Source: Serratia ureilytica
Lineage (GTDB): Bacteria; Pseudomonadota; Gammaproteobacteria; Enterobacterales; Enterobacteriaceae
Length of the DNA stretch: 64,000 nt
Assembly: GCF_013375155.1 (NCBI RefSeq)
Contig: NZ_JABXOF010000008.1
Location: forward strand, 62,001-126,000
Direction: 5' to 3'
Shown: piece by piece, positions 18,185 through 27,532 of the stretch
Numbering within the stretch: the stretch's first letter is position 1
How the letters are laid out: each line of letters begins with the position of its first letter
The notes under the pieces: model-generated
Told to the model about the DNA's origin: nothing
Database searches by the model: none
What the model saw: the letters and a program-made list of their open reading frames with translations, nothing else
Made by a program: the position numbers and the translations under genes

Positions 18185-18952
18185 ATGCATTGCACCCACT
18201 TCCCCAACGCCCCACGCAGCTTGAAACCGCTGACGCCAGGGCGCCAGGGCAGCCTGCGGCTGATCGCTTTTCCCCACGCCGCCGCCGGCGCCACTGCCTT
18301 TCAGGAGTGGAGCCCCTCATTGCATCAGGACATCGAACTCTATGCCGTGCAATACCCCGGTCGAGAGGAGCGGGCAAACGAAGCGCCGCTCTGTCACCCC
18401 CAATCACTCATCAATCAACTGATGCCGGCACTGCAGCCACTGCAGGACAAACCGCTGATCTTTTTCGGCCACAGTCTTGGCGGACGGGTTGCGCTGGCGT
18501 TAGCGATGGCGCTGCCTCAGCCGCCGCTGCAGTTGATCATTTCCGCCAGTTCATCGCCCTTCCTGGCGCGCCACAGTTCGTTGCTGAGAATGCCGCGTGC
18601 CGCTTTGTTGAACGCGCTATGTGCCGGCGAGGGTCTGGATGCGTCGCTCATCGACGACAGCGCGCTGCTCGATTACTATCTGCCGCTGATCCGTGCCGAT
18701 CTGATGCTGTCCAGCCAATTGCTTTTCCCTGCGCAACCGGGTTACCCCGCCCCGCTGGCGATGTTCTATGGTGAAAACGACGAGCTGATCGATCGGCAGG
18801 ATTTGCTCGACTGGCGCCGGATCGCGCAAGGCGACTTTCAGCAGCGCACTTTTGCCGGCGGGCATATGTATATCACCACGCAGCGCGACGCCGTGATAGC
18901 CGGCATTCACCAGTTGCTGGCAGGCCACCTGAGTGAACCGGCCAGCATATAG
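18185..18952 (+). CDS. Stand-alone (type II) thioesterase
   Basis: An alpha/beta-hydrolase thioesterase of 255 aa, of the kind that clears or releases acyl groups from NRPS carrier domains. The triad is Ser97 (GHSLGG), Asp199 (GENDELID) and His227 (GGHMYI). A longer frame begins at 18122, right after the TDO stop, but its first 21 residues are formed partly by the hairpin; ATG 18185 aligns better with the family. Because the NRPS has no C-terminal TE domain, this enzyme may perform product release as well as editing (inference). Confidence 0.88.
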   Translation: MHCTHFPNAPRSLKPLTPGRQGSLRLIAFPHAAAGATAFQEWSPSLHQDIELYAVQYPGREERANEAPLCHPQSLINQLMPALQPLQDKPLIFFGHSLGGRVALALAMALPQPPLQLIISASSSPFLARHSSLLRMPRAALLNALCAGEGLDASLIDDSALLDYYLPLIRADLMLSSQLLFPAQPGYPAPLAMFYGENDELIDRQDLLDWRRIAQGDFQQRTFAGGHMYITTQRDAVIAGIHQLLAGHLSEPASI

Positions 18953-18955
18953 CCG

Positions 18956-20119
18956 TCAGGCGTTTTCACTCTCAAGCATCGCCAAACGACGCTCGTTGTG
19001 CACCACCCGCCACGCCAACAGCAGCAAGCAGAGGCTGCAGAGCGACAGCACGGCGCCCAGGTGCTGCGACAGCCCCGCCAACACCAAGCCACCGCCGAGC
19101 ATCAGGTAATACATCAGGCCAAGGATGGCGCCGGCGGTGCCCATGCAGTCTTTATAATGGCGCAGCGCGCGCGCCAGAATATTGGGAATGGCGATACCGT
19201 ACGCCATCACCACCAGCATCATCGGCAGAACGAACCACAAGCTCCCTTCCAGCAGCAGTACCAGCAGGCCGCCGGTCAGCGATAATCCGCAGGCCAGCAT
19301 CAACAGCGCGGGGAACAGCCAGTGCTTGCCGATCAAAAACTTGTTGATCGCCGCGCCGATGCCCACCCCGGCCGCCAACACCAAACCGGTATAACCGAAC
19401 CACTGTGCCGGCAGCGCCAACGCCGAGAAGTGGAATGGCGCCAGCTGGTAATAGCTGAACATGCAAATATTGAACAACGCCACCAACAGCGCGCTGAGCC
19501 AAATATCCCCGTCCTTGACCATCCGTCCCAGCGTGCCGAAAAATGAATTCTTCACCACCTGTTGCGGACGCGTCTCCGGCAGTTGCCAACCGGCATAGCC
19601 CAGCAACAGCGCCGCCAACAGCGCCAAACCGCCGAACACCCCCTGATAGCCCCAATAGTGAGTCAGCACTGCGCCGCTCAACACGCCAACCGCCGGGCTG
19701 ATCGCCATGGCGATCCCCATCACCGAGAACACCCGCGCCAATTCATAACCGTCGAAGCGATCGCGAATCGCCGTTTGCGTCCCGACCGAACCGACCGCCG
19801 CGCCAAAGGCGGCCAGCACCCGCGCGGCCAGCAGTACGCTGAAGCTGCCGCTGAACAGCGCAACGAGAGAAGCCAGCAGATAGAGCGTCAGCCCGGCCAA
19901 AATGGTGGGACGCCGCCCGATGACGTCGCACATCCGTCCCCATACCACCACGCCCAGCGCAAAGGCGAAAAAGTAACAAGAGAGCGTTTGCGCCGCCATT
20001 TCCGCACTGACCCGGAAACCGTGCGCAATATGCGTCAATGCAGGGCTGTAGATGGTCTCCACCACCTGGGGAAACATCATCATCGACGTCGCCAACGTCA
20101 GCGTCAGTTTACGTTGCAT
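18956..20119 (-). CDS. Bcr/CflA-type MFS drug-efflux transporter
   Basis: A 12-helix major facilitator protein (387 aa from the ATG at 20119, which has AGGATC upstream; the frame extends 11 codons further). It has the family motif GRMCDVIGRRP after helix 2 and a drug:H+ antiporter-like PAVGVLSGA. It converges on the thioesterase gene with three bases between stops, and is divergent from an AraC-type regulator. Likely exports the cluster's product, or a toxic compound sensed by the regulator. Not obviously a named transporter. Confidence 0.85.
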   Translation of the reverse strand: MQRKLTLTLATSMMMFPQVVETIYSPALTHIAHGFRVSAEMAAQTLSCYFFAFALGVVVWGRMCDVIGRRPTILAGLTLYLLASLVALFSGSFSVLLAARVLAAFGAAVGSVGTQTAIRDRFDGYELARVFSVMGIAMAISPAVGVLSGAVLTHYWGYQGVFGGLALLAALLLGYAGWQLPETRPQQVVKNSFFGTLGRMVKDGDIWLSALLVALFNICMFSYYQLAPFHFSALALPAQWFGYTGLVLAAGVGIGAAINKFLIGKHWLFPALLMLACGLSLTGGLLVLLLEGSLWFVLPMMLVVMAYGIAIPNILARALRHYKDCMGTAGAILGLMYYLMLGGGLVLAGLSQHLGAVLSLCSLCLLLLAWRVVHNERRLAMLESENA

Positions 20120-20218
20120 AACAGATCCTGTAGCCAAGAATAGGCTGCACAAGGTAGCATCTGGTCCCAGCGCCGATTACAATATAAAAGACAATAAATT
20201 TACAAAATCGGACAGACT
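20120..20218. promoter_or_regulatory. Divergent promoter region MFS/AraC
   Basis: 99 bases with an AT-rich core around 20177-20208. CGATT and AATCG flank it as a short dyad. I could not assign -35/-10 pairs with confidence. Confidence 0.35.
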
Positions 20219-20986
20219 ATGGCGTGGCTTCAGGCGCAGGACAGTTTTAATCCGGATACGCTCGACAACGGGGTGCTCGGGATCGCCGCCGAACTGGCGC
20301 AGCACGACTCGGGCACGCATTGGCATGACAGGGGGCAGTTGCTGTTCTGTCAGCAAGGCAGCATGCGCATCACGCTCAACCAAAGCATCTGCATGCTGCC
20401 GCCGGGCAGAGTCGCCTGGATCCCGCCGCAGGTGGCTCACCGCGTTCAGGTCAACGGCGTCGTCGGTTACCGTTCGCTTTATCTCGACGCCGATCGCTAT
20501 GCCTGTCTGCCTGCGCAGCTTGCCGTACTGACAGCCTCGCCGCTGCTGCGCGAGGTGTTGGAACGCATCGCGTTCGCCGCCTTCGACACCGACTGGCAGC
20601 ATGGGCCTCACGCCAATATTCTGGCGGTCTGCCTGGACGAGATCGCCGCCGCGCCGCGCGAACTGACGTTGTTGCCGCTGCCCAGCGACCGGCGCCTGCG
20701 CCATCTGGCCAATCTGGACATGCTTCCGCCGCTGCACGAACTATCGCGCTATAGCGGCGCTTCCGAGAAAACCATCAGCCGGATTTTCCGCCGTGAAACC
20801 GGGCTCGGTTATCAACAGTGGCGTCAGCAATGGCGTCTGATCAAAGCGATAGAGATGCTGGCCGCAGGGCTGAGCCAATCCGACGTCGCCGGTCGGCTGG
20901 CGTTTTCCAGCGACAGCGCCTTCGCCACTTTTTTCAAGAATATGGCGGGCAGCCCGCCGAGAGCGTATATGGAGAGACGAAAGTAA
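20219..20986 (+). CDS. AraC-family transcriptional regulator
   Basis: 255 aa: an N-terminal cupin sensor (about residues 20-100, with HWHDRGQLLF and PPGRVAWIPP) and a C-terminal double helix-turn-helix (about 155-255, with SEKTISRIFRRETG and SDSAFATFFKNMAG). The layout is that of regulators such as NimR/YeaM, which control a divergent efflux gene. Here the divergent gene is the MFS exporter, so local control of it is the likely role. Whether it also controls the NRPS operon cannot be seen. Confidence 0.87.
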   Translation: MAWLQAQDSFNPDTLDNGVLGIAAELAQHDSGTHWHDRGQLLFCQQGSMRITLNQSICMLPPGRVAWIPPQVAHRVQVNGVVGYRSLYLDADRYACLPAQLAVLTASPLLREVLERIAFAAFDTDWQHGPHANILAVCLDEIAAAPRELTLLPLPSDRRLRHLANLDMLPPLHELSRYSGASEKTISRIFRRETGLGYQQWRQQWRLIKAIEMLAAGLSQSDVAGRLAFSSDSAFATFFKNMAGSPPRAYMERRK

Positions 20987-21050
20987 AACGCCGTCTAAAA
21001 CGGCAACGTCGACAGAAGGCGTTGATGGAGGGGAGAAAAGCGACGGCGGG

Positions 21051-21083
21051 AACGGCGCCCCCGCAACAAACGAGAGCGCCGTT
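21051..21083. terminator. Weak hairpin between araC-type gene and ushA
   Basis: AACGGCGC and GCGCCGTT form an eight-pair stem around a 17-base loop between two convergent genes. No T-run on either side, so only a possible terminator. Confidence 0.3.
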
Positions 21084-21094
21084 TCGCTACGCCT

Positions 21095-22747
21095 CTAGCG
21101 ATAGACGATCTCGCCCTTTGGCTCGTAGGCCGCCGCATCCAGCGGCGAGTGTTTCTCGATATACTGCTTCAGCACCTCGGCATCGATAAAGCCGGTGTTG
21201 ACGTAGCTTGGCAGCCCATCCAGCTTCGGATAGCCGTCGCCGCCCAGTGCATTGAAGTTCAACGTCGCCATGCGGTAGGTTTTATCCGCCTGCAGCGGCT
21301 GGCCGTTGATCTTCACCTCGCTGACGCCCTTGCCGTCCGCCACCAGGCTGACGTTGTCGAACTGGGCGTAGGCGCCGGAATCCGGCTTCATATTGGCCAC
21401 TACCGCCAGGTATTGCTCAATCTCACTGCCTTTCATATCGACATGCACCAGGGTATTGCCGAACGGCTGGACCTTGAGCACGTTCTTATAGGTGATATCG
21501 CCGCTTTCAATCGAATCGCGCACCCCGCCGCCGCTCATCACGGCGAAGTCGGCGTCGGCGCGCTCCCTCTGCGCGGCCAGCATCACCCGCGCCAGATTGG
21601 TCTGCACGAAGCGTACCTTGCTGCGATCGCCCTCCAGCTTGCCGTTAACGCTGCCGATCTTCACGCCCAGCTGCGCCTTGCCCTTATCCTGGAACGGCGT
21701 CAGCAGCTTCATCATGGTCGGATCTTCCGCAATCTGCTGGGTGTAGTACACCCGCTCGCTGGTGCCGTCGGCTTTCTCCACCTTCTTCTTCAGGTTCACC
21801 GGGATCAGCTGATAATGCACCAGCTTCAGCTCGCCGTTGCGGAATTCGAAATCGGCGCGCCCGACGTATTTGCCCCACTCGTGCGCCTGCACGATCCAGG
21901 TGCCGTTCTGACGATCCGGCGAGCATGGCGTGCCCGGTACGTAATCCGCCTGTTTGCGGTTGTCACCGGCCATGCACACCGGATCCTGCGAGTGGCCGCC
22001 GACGATCATGTCGAGATATCCCGCCGGCAGGCTGCGCGCCATCTCCACGTCGCCCGGCGCGTTAGAGCCATGCTCGCCGTTGTCGTAGTGCCCCATATGG
22101 GTGGCGGCGATGATCACGTCCGGCTTCTCGTCCTTGCGCAGTTGCTCCACCACCTGCTTCGCTTCCTGCGCCGGCACGCGGAACTCCATGTCGGTGAAGT
22201 ACTCCGGATTGCCTATCTTGGCGGTGTCGTCGGTCGTCAGGCCGATCACGGCAATCTTGATACCCTGTTTGTCGAACAAGGCGTAAGGCTTGAACAGGCG
22301 CTGGCCTGTGCTTTTCTGGTAGATGTTGGCGGACAAGAGCGGGAAGGTCGCCCACTTCTCCTGCTGGCGCAGCACGCTCAGCGGGTTGTCGAATTCGTGG
22401 TTGCCGATCGCCATCGCGTCGTAACCCACCAGGTTCATGCCGCGAAAGTCCGGCTCGGCGTCCTGCAGATCCGATTCCGGCACGCCGGTGTTGATGTCGC
22501 CGCCGGACAGCAACAGCACGCTGCCGCCCTGCGCCGCCACTTCGCGGCGAATGCCGTCCACCAGGGTTTTCTGCGCGCCCAGACCGTATTCACCGTGATC
22601 GTTCTGCCAGAAGTGACCGTGATGATCGTTGGTATGCAGAATGGTGATGGCGTAGGTCTTATCCTTTTCCCAGGCACTGGCGGCCCCCGACAGCAGCGTC
22701 AGGGATACGGCCAACGCGCATGCGGTGGTTTTCAGCGAAAAACGCAT
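21095..22747 (-). CDS. ushA: Periplasmic UDP-sugar hydrolase / 5'-nucleotidase UshA
   Basis: A periplasmic enzyme that breaks down UDP-sugars and nucleotides for salvage. It has 550 aa, the same length as E. coli UshA, with a signal peptide ending ASA-W. The metallophosphatase motifs are LHTNDHHGH, GGDIN, GNHEFD and the His pairs THMGHYD and GGHSQDP; the C-terminal nucleotide-binding domain follows. In E. coli it neighbours ybaK; here it lies at the far edge of the inserted cluster. Divergent from fsr. Confidence 0.97.
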   Translation of the reverse strand: MRFSLKTTACALAVSLTLLSGAASAWEKDKTYAITILHTNDHHGHFWQNDHGEYGLGAQKTLVDGIRREVAAQGGSVLLLSGGDINTGVPESDLQDAEPDFRGMNLVGYDAMAIGNHEFDNPLSVLRQQEKWATFPLLSANIYQKSTGQRLFKPYALFDKQGIKIAVIGLTTDDTAKIGNPEYFTDMEFRVPAQEAKQVVEQLRKDEKPDVIIAATHMGHYDNGEHGSNAPGDVEMARSLPAGYLDMIVGGHSQDPVCMAGDNRKQADYVPGTPCSPDRQNGTWIVQAHEWGKYVGRADFEFRNGELKLVHYQLIPVNLKKKVEKADGTSERVYYTQQIAEDPTMMKLLTPFQDKGKAQLGVKIGSVNGKLEGDRSKVRFVQTNLARVMLAAQRERADADFAVMSGGGVRDSIESGDITYKNVLKVQPFGNTLVHVDMKGSEIEQYLAVVANMKPDSGAYAQFDNVSLVADGKGVSEVKINGQPLQADKTYRMATLNFNALGGDGYPKLDGLPSYVNTGFIDAEVLKQYIEKHSPLDAAAYEPKGEIVYR

Positions 22748-22925
22748 GGCGGATCTCCGTGTATTAAATGGCTTTTATGATGAGGGCGAAATTGTAGCGC
22801 GAATTAATGACAGCTGATTTCAATTTTTTGCGATGTGAGTCTGATTATTTCAGATATGGTAAAAATTGAACGCCCTGCCTAAGATGTCATCTCTGTGCTC
22901 AACAACTTATCAGGCTAATAATAAT

Positions 22926-24146
22926 ATGACCGACAGTAGCCAAGGCGCGATGCCGCCCGCCAAGGGCAGTACGGTAAAGAGGACCGCTTTCTCCATCCTC
23001 GGCGCCATCAGCGTGTCTCACCTGCTCAACGATATGATCCAGTCGCTGATCCTGGCGATTTATCCGATCCTGCAAGCCGATTTCCACCTCAGCTTCGTGC
23101 AGATCGGTATGATCACCCTGACCTATCAGCTGACGGCTTCCCTGCTGCAACCGCTGATCGGCTATTACACCGATAAACACCCGCAGCCTTACTCGCTGCC
23201 TATCGGCATGGGCTTTACCCTGTCCGGTCTGCTGCTGCTGTCGGTGGCGAACACCTTCCCGCTGGTGCTGCTGGCGGCGGCGCTGGTGGGCACCGGCTCA
23301 TCGGTATTCCACCCGGAATCCTCGCGCGTGGCGCGCATGGCCTCCGGCGGACGACACGGCCTGGCGCAGTCGCTGTTCCAGGTCGGCGGCAACTTCGGCA
23401 GCTCGCTCGGCCCGCTGCTGGCCGCGCTGATCATCGCGCCTTACGGCAAAGGCAACGTCGCCTGGTTCACGCTGGCGGCGCTGCTGGCGATCGTGGTATT
23501 GCTGCAGGTCAGCAAGTGGTACCAACATCAGCATCGGGCGGCGAAAGGGCAGCCGAAAAGCCCCGCAATGCTGAAACCGCTGCCAAAACGTACCGTCGCC
23601 TACTCGCTGGGCATTCTGCTGGTGCTGATTTTCTCTAAATACTTCTATCTGGCCAGTATCAGCAGCTATTACACCTTTTATCTGATACATAAGTTCGGCG
23701 TTTCGGTGCAGAATGCGCAAATTCACCTGTTCGCCTTCCTGTTTGCGGTGGCCGCTGGAACCATCATCGGCGGGCCCCTTGGCGACAAGATAGGGAGAAA
23801 ATACGTTATTTGGGGCTCAATCCTTGGTGCGGCGCCATTTACGCTTATTTTACCCCATGCATCCCTGTACTGGACCGGCATTTTGACGGTGATCATCGGG
23901 GTTATTCTCGCCTCAGCGTTCTCCGCCATCCTGGTCTACGCACAGGAGCTGATCCCCGGTAAAGTCGGCATGGTTTCCGGTTTATTCTTCGGTTTTGCTT
24001 TCGGTATGGGCGGGTTAGGCGCGGCAGTTCTTGGTTATGTCGCGGATTTGACCAGTATCGAGCTGGTCTACCAAATCTGTGCTTTCCTGCCGCTGATCGG
24101 CATTATTACCGCGCTACTGCCCAATATGGAGCATAAACCGCAATAA
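22926..24146 (+). CDS. fsr: Fosmidomycin-resistance MFS exporter Fsr
   Basis: A 12-helix major facilitator of 406 aa, co-linear with E. coli Fsr, including SHLLNDMIQSLILAIYP, GSSVFHPESSRVARMASGG and GGPLGDKIGRKYVIWGS. Exports fosmidomycin and related compounds. The ATG at 22926 matches the E. coli start region; an upstream ATG (22866) would add 20 residues without family support. A strong hairpin follows the stop. Confidence 0.94.
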   Translation: MTDSSQGAMPPAKGSTVKRTAFSILGAISVSHLLNDMIQSLILAIYPILQADFHLSFVQIGMITLTYQLTASLLQPLIGYYTDKHPQPYSLPIGMGFTLSGLLLLSVANTFPLVLLAAALVGTGSSVFHPESSRVARMASGGRHGLAQSLFQVGGNFGSSLGPLLAALIIAPYGKGNVAWFTLAALLAIVVLLQVSKWYQHQHRAAKGQPKSPAMLKPLPKRTVAYSLGILLVLIFSKYFYLASISSYYTFYLIHKFGVSVQNAQIHLFAFLFAVAAGTIIGGPLGDKIGRKYVIWGSILGAAPFTLILPHASLYWTGILTVIIGVILASAFSAILVYAQELIPGKVGMVSGLFFGFAFGMGGLGAAVLGYVADLTSIELVYQICAFLPLIGIITALLPNMEHKPQ

Positions 24147-24158
24147 CCCCGCGAACTG

Positions 24159-24186
24159 CCCGGATGAAAGTATTTATTCATCCGGG
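24159..24186 (+). terminator. Hairpin after fsr
   Basis: CCCGGATGAA and TTCATCCGGG form a perfect 10-bp stem with an eight-base loop 12 bases past the fsr stop. Only TTAT follows, so U-run support is weak, but position and stem favour a terminator. Confidence 0.6.
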
Positions 24187-24391
24187 TTATCCTACGGATA
24201 AATCAATGTTATTTGGTTTATCTGGCACAAAACCCCCTCATTGACGCGCCTTAAGCGAAATCCTCTGCTTTTTTACAAAAAAGACCAAATTAGCCAAGCA
24301 AGCCGCGAACAAATGCAATAAACTAAATGTATCTTTTCGTAACTTTGTTGCGTTTCTCCCGTGCCGCGATGCATAGCCAGAAGGAGTATGG

Positions 24392-26083
24392 ATGCATAAT
24401 TCAACACCGCTCATCACCACCATCGTCGGAGGGTTAGTACTCGCCTTCCTCCTCGGTATGCTGGCGAACCGCCTGCGCATCTCACCCCTGGTGGGATATC
24501 TGGCCGCAGGGGTGCTCGCCGGCCCGTTCACCCCCGGTTTCGTCGCCGATACCTCACTGGCGCCGGAACTGGCGGAAATCGGCGTTATCCTGTTGATGTT
24601 CGGTGTTGGCCTGCACTTCTCTTTGAAAGACCTCCTCGCAGTAAAATCTATCGCCATACCCGGCGCCGTGGCGCAGATAGCCGTCGCTACCCTGCTCGGC
24701 ATGGGGCTGTCCAAGCTGCTCGGCTGGGATCTGATCTCCGGCCTGGTGTTCGGCCTCTGTCTCTCCACCGCAAGCACCGTGGTGCTGTTGCGCGCGCTGG
24801 AGGAGAGGCAATTGATCGACAGCCAGCGCGGGCAAATCGCCATCGGCTGGCTGATCGTCGAAGATTTGGCGATGGTGCTGACGCTGGTATTACTGCCCGC
24901 CTTCGGCAACATGCTGGGCAACGACAACGCCAGCAGCAGCCAGCTGCTGATGGAGCTGGCGCTGACCATCGGTAAGGTCATCGCCTTCATTGCGTTGATG
25001 ATCGTGGTCGGCCGCCGCCTGGTGCCGTGGATCCTGTCGAAAACCGCCAGCACCGGCTCGCGCGAGCTGTTCACCCTGGCGGTATTGGCGCTGGCGCTCG
25101 GCATCGCCTACGGCGCGGTGAAGCTGTTCGACGTCTCCTTCGCGCTGGGCGCCTTCTTCGCCGGCATGGTGCTGAACGAGTCCGAGCTGAGCCACCGCGC
25201 GGCGCACGACACCCTGCCGCTGCGCGACGCGTTCGCCGTGCTGTTCTTCGTCTCGGTTGGCATGCTGTTCGATCCGATGATCGTGATTAACGAACCGCTG
25301 GCGGTGCTGGCGACGCTGGCGATCATCGTGTTCGGCAAATCCGCCGCCGCGTTCCTGCTGGTGAAAATGTTCGGCCACTCCAAGCGCACCGCGCTGACCA
25401 TCTCCGCCAGCCTGGCGCAGATCGGCGAGTTCGCCTTTATTCTGGCGGGCCTCGGCATCGCGCTCGGCATGATGTCGGAACACGGGCGCAATCTGGTGCT
25501 GGCCGGCGCCATTCTGTCCATCATGCTCAACCCGCTGCTGTTCACCCTGCTGGAGCGCTATCTGGCCAAAACCGAAACCATCGAAGAGCAAATCCTCGAA
25601 GAGGCGGTGGAAGAAGAGAAGCAGATCCCGGTGGACATGTGCAACCATGCGCTGGTGGTCGGCTACGGCCGCGTCGGCAGCCTGCTGGGCGGCAAACTGG
25701 CCGAGGCGGGCATTCCGCTGGTGGTGATCGAGAACTCCCGCCCGCGGGTGGAAGCGCTGCGCGAACAGGGCATCAAGACGGTGCTGGGCAACGCCGCCAA
25801 TCCGGAAGTGATGGATCTGGCGCGGCTCGACTGCGCGCGCTGGCTGCTGCTGACCATCCCCAACGGCTATGAGGCCGGCGAGATCGTCGCCTCGGCGCGC
25901 GCCAAGCGGCCGAACATCGAGATCATCGCCCGCGCCCACTACGACGACGAAGTGGCCTACATCACCGATCGCGGCGCCAATCAGGTGGTGATGGGCGAAC
26001 GGGAGATCGCCAACAGCATGCTGAACATCCTGCAGTTGGATACCCTGAGCGAAGAAGAAAAAATGGGGGGCTGCCCGATCTGA
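24392..26083 (+). CDS. ybaL: KefB-type cation:proton antiporter YbaL
   Basis: A monovalent-cation:proton antiporter-2 family protein of 563 aa (E. coli 558). The N-terminal 390 residues are a 12-13 helix exchanger domain. The C-terminal 150 are an RCK/TrkA-N nucleotide-binding domain with GYGRVGSLLGG and VVIENSRPRVEAL. The ion and signal are not established. The start at 24392 is placed by AAGGAG five bases upstream. Convergent with gsk, with a shared terminator between them. Confidence 0.94.
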   Translation: MHNSTPLITTIVGGLVLAFLLGMLANRLRISPLVGYLAAGVLAGPFTPGFVADTSLAPELAEIGVILLMFGVGLHFSLKDLLAVKSIAIPGAVAQIAVATLLGMGLSKLLGWDLISGLVFGLCLSTASTVVLLRALEERQLIDSQRGQIAIGWLIVEDLAMVLTLVLLPAFGNMLGNDNASSSQLLMELALTIGKVIAFIALMIVVGRRLVPWILSKTASTGSRELFTLAVLALALGIAYGAVKLFDVSFALGAFFAGMVLNESELSHRAAHDTLPLRDAFAVLFFVSVGMLFDPMIVINEPLAVLATLAIIVFGKSAAAFLLVKMFGHSKRTALTISASLAQIGEFAFILAGLGIALGMMSEHGRNLVLAGAILSIMLNPLLFTLLERYLAKTETIEEQILEEAVEEEKQIPVDMCNHALVVGYGRVGSLLGGKLAEAGIPLVVIENSRPRVEALREQGIKTVLGNAANPEVMDLARLDCARWLLLTIPNGYEAGEIVASARAKRPNIEIIARAHYDDEVAYITDRGANQVVMGEREIANSMLNILQLDTLSEEEKMGGCPI

Positions 26084-26100
26084 GGCACCGCGCATTAAAA

Positions 26101-26130
26101 AAGGTCCGGCATGCCGGACCTTTTCTTTTT
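26101..26130. terminator. Bidirectional terminator ybaL/gsk
   Basis: AAGGTCCGGC and GCCGGACCTT pair perfectly around AT. A-run on the left and T-run on the right make it a terminator in both directions. Confidence 0.92.
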
Positions 26131-26137
26131 CAGCGGA

Positions 26138-27442
26138 TTAACGCTCCCAATAGGACTCTTCCAGGCTGTCTTCGCGCTCCGGCAGGCCACGAGTGAGACG
26201 CGGCGAATGCTGGTTCAACACCTGGTAGCTGACGCGGTTGGCGTATTTGCACACCTGCGCCAACGAAGAGTATGTCAGGTAACTGCGCACGTGCTTGCTC
26301 GAGTTCGGCACGTTGTGGCGGTGATAACCGTTGGCGGCGATATCGTGCAGCAACGCCGACAGCGCGCCGTCGCCGGCGCCGTTGGTGTTCATGATCTTCT
26401 CCGGCCCACCCATATACGGCGCGATGTGCGAGTAAACGCGCAGCGGATGCTCACAGTGTTCGCGGCGCATGGCGCGGCTGAACTCGTAGCGGTTGAACTC
26501 GGCGATATGCCCCGGCAACAGCGGGTGCTGGGTCTGACGCTTGTTGGCCTCTTCGGTGTAGCCCGCCATATACAGGCCGTTCGGTCCGGCGGTGCACAGC
26601 ACCAGATCCACCCACTCCAGCGCCATGTCCGAGGCGGTCAACGGATCGCTCAGCCCGGTCAGCTCCAGCGCTTCGTCTTCGTTCATCGCCAGAATGGTCA
26701 CATTTTCCTTCAGGAAGTCGCGCCACCACTGCGGGTTGTCGGCGATCACGTACTTGGTGCCCAGGGTTAGCACCACCGGCACATCGTGCTTTTTGGCATA
26801 CTCGATCGCTTGCAGGGTAGCCTCCTTTATCGGCTCCCCTTCCTTGCAGCGCACCAGATAAGAGCTCAGCACCAGCGCCGACGCGCCGGCGATCACCTCT
26901 TCAGGGATGCTTTCCGGGCGCAGCTGGTTCATCTGGCCGGGGTTGATGGCGAAGGTGCGCTCGCCGCTTTCGCCAATCAGCGTGAAACAGCGGCCGATGG
27001 CGCCATCAACGCCCTGCAGATAGTTAAGATCGGTACGGCTGGAGGTATTGCACAGGTAACGGTAGGCATAGCTGCCGATTTTCACGTTGCTGCACATCAC
27101 GCCGAGCAGCACCGAGCGATCGTCCGCCAGCACTGAATAGTTGTGCATGGTATTGCCGATGGTGCCGCCGGCGAACTGATGGGTAACCAGGTTGTTGTCA
27201 TTCAGTTCCTGATACAGCGCCTCGGCGACGTCGTCTTCGATCACCAGAGAGTGGCCCAGGCTCAGGCCGTAGCGCTGGACAAAAGCGTCGTCCACTTTCG
27301 CCTCGATATCCACCAGCGTCTGGTCGATGCCGACGATATACGAGGTGCTGATTTCACTTTCGGGCTGGGCCTGCTGCAGAAGCGGATCGCGGGCGCTCAC
27401 CGGGAAATAGTGTTTGGACTTGCGTTTACCAGGAAATTTCAT
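26138..27442 (-). CDS. gsk: Inosine-guanosine kinase
   Basis: A PfkB-family nucleoside kinase that phosphorylates guanosine and inosine for purine salvage. It has 434 aa, the same length as E. coli Gsk. Visible features are GGTIGNTMHNYSVL near the N-terminal substrate site, NEDEALELTG, and the catalytic anion-hole motif NTNGAGDGALSALLHD. It follows hemH on the same strand after a 90-base gap. Confidence 0.97.
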   Translation of the reverse strand: MKFPGKRKSKHYFPVSARDPLLQQAQPESEISTSYIVGIDQTLVDIEAKVDDAFVQRYGLSLGHSLVIEDDVAEALYQELNDNNLVTHQFAGGTIGNTMHNYSVLADDRSVLLGVMCSNVKIGSYAYRYLCNTSSRTDLNYLQGVDGAIGRCFTLIGESGERTFAINPGQMNQLRPESIPEEVIAGASALVLSSYLVRCKEGEPIKEATLQAIEYAKKHDVPVVLTLGTKYVIADNPQWWRDFLKENVTILAMNEDEALELTGLSDPLTASDMALEWVDLVLCTAGPNGLYMAGYTEEANKRQTQHPLLPGHIAEFNRYEFSRAMRREHCEHPLRVYSHIAPYMGGPEKIMNTNGAGDGALSALLHDIAANGYHRHNVPNSSKHVRSYLTYSSLAQVCKYANRVSYQVLNQHSPRLTRGLPEREDSLEESYWER

Positions 27443-27532
27443 GTGATTGGTGGTGGTGGCGGTTTAACAAGCGGAGAATGTTAACACATCCCCGCCCGAT
27501 CACGATGCACCTAATAGACAGATTATGGATGA

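Noticed and set aside
21149-22780. 543-codon frame antisense to ushA
   Set aside because: Mirror of the ushA coding frame; no independent support.
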